Source: Chara braunii (Eukaryota > Streptophyta > Charophyceae > Charales > Characeae). Taken from it: 27,258 nt of DNA. Below, piece after piece: positions 27,111 to 27,258 of the stretch (the stretch's first letter is position 1; each line of letters starts with the position of its first letter). Where the stretch lies: NCBI GenBank assembly GCA_003427395.1, contig BFEA01000127.1, forward strand, positions 2,891,993-2,919,250. Reading direction: 5' to 3'. The translations under genes and the position numbers were made by a program. Under the pieces are notes generated by a model. The model was not told where the DNA came from. It saw nothing but the letters and a program-made list of their open reading frames with translations, and did no database searches.

Positions 27111-27258
27111 AAATATATATATATATGTATATATATATCGTCAAATAGAACTGCCCGGTAAACCGTAGGCAGAAAGGGAGAAGAGGACAACAAACGAGGG
27201 GCTGTGACAAACTGTTTCGTCGGAGTATATATATATATATATATATCGTCAAATAGAA
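27101..27258. repeat. Start of a tandem array, period 108 bp, cut by the window end
   Basis: ATATATCGTCAAATAGAA occurs at 27133-27150 and again at 27241-27258, exactly 108 bases apart, each preceded by a TA run. A partial version (ATATATCGTCAAAT) lies at 27101-27114. The unit includes the hairpin CTGCC-CGGT-AA-ACCG-TA-GGCAG (27151-27172). Only one full unit is visible. Confidence 0.6.

Overview
The window reads as eukaryotic nuclear DNA of an organism I cannot name. It holds dense microsatellites (CA, CT, TA, TTA/AAT, AAAAAC), long poly-A and poly-T tracts, minisatellites, transposon-like inverted repeats, a 62-base run of N inside a CT microsatellite, no operons and very little coding sequence. 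No rRNA, complete tRNA, CRISPR array or recognisable enzyme is visible. An alga, another protist or an early-branching plant or animal would all fit; this is a guess from composition and repeat style.

Layout. 1-4.4 kb: mostly unassigned, mixed-composition DNA with a CA repeat, a run of C-tracts (G-quadruplex-capable on the other strand), a short minus-strand reading frame with coding-like sequence (2378-2503) and a GC-rich block of short hairpins (2.77-3.11 kb). 4.5-9.75 kb: the best coding candidates, three plus-strand frames of 174, 81 and 193 residues, none assignable to a family, separated by non-coding DNA carrying tandem repeats of 81, 28, 20 and 14-15 bp. 10.4-11.3 kb: C-rich degenerate tandem repeats. 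11.4-13.9 kb: a cluster of short perfect hairpins, among them three copies of one hairpin family (one with a compensatory base-pair change) and a 93-base foldback with tRNA-like promoter boxes; the assembly gap lies inside this block. 14.1-14.74 kb: a reading frame with a Cys/His cluster, interrupted by one TGA.

At about 15.15 kb the DNA becomes strongly AT-rich and repeat-dominated. A (CA)n plus TTA-rich repeat occurs at 15.15-15.26 and again at 23.63-23.74 kb, and a core motif (ACTATGTTATG...) recurs in four places. Between these lie two A/C-skewed blocks with short open frames (16.2-17.7 and 22.1-23.4 kb), a diverged tandem duplication of about 1.02 kb (17.8-19.9 kb) and a clear 535-bp MITE-like element with terminal inverted repeats (21047-21581). 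The right end holds GTACG- and CGAAC-rich palindromic patches and a 2.6-kb foldback with arms of about 595 bp (24478-25070 and 26480-27076). Each arm contains two related subunits. The window ends inside what may be a tandem array with a 108-bp period.

The genes do not form a recognisable pathway. The region's dominant content is repeats and structure-forming DNA. All homology statements are by-eye alignments within the window; no database search was possible.
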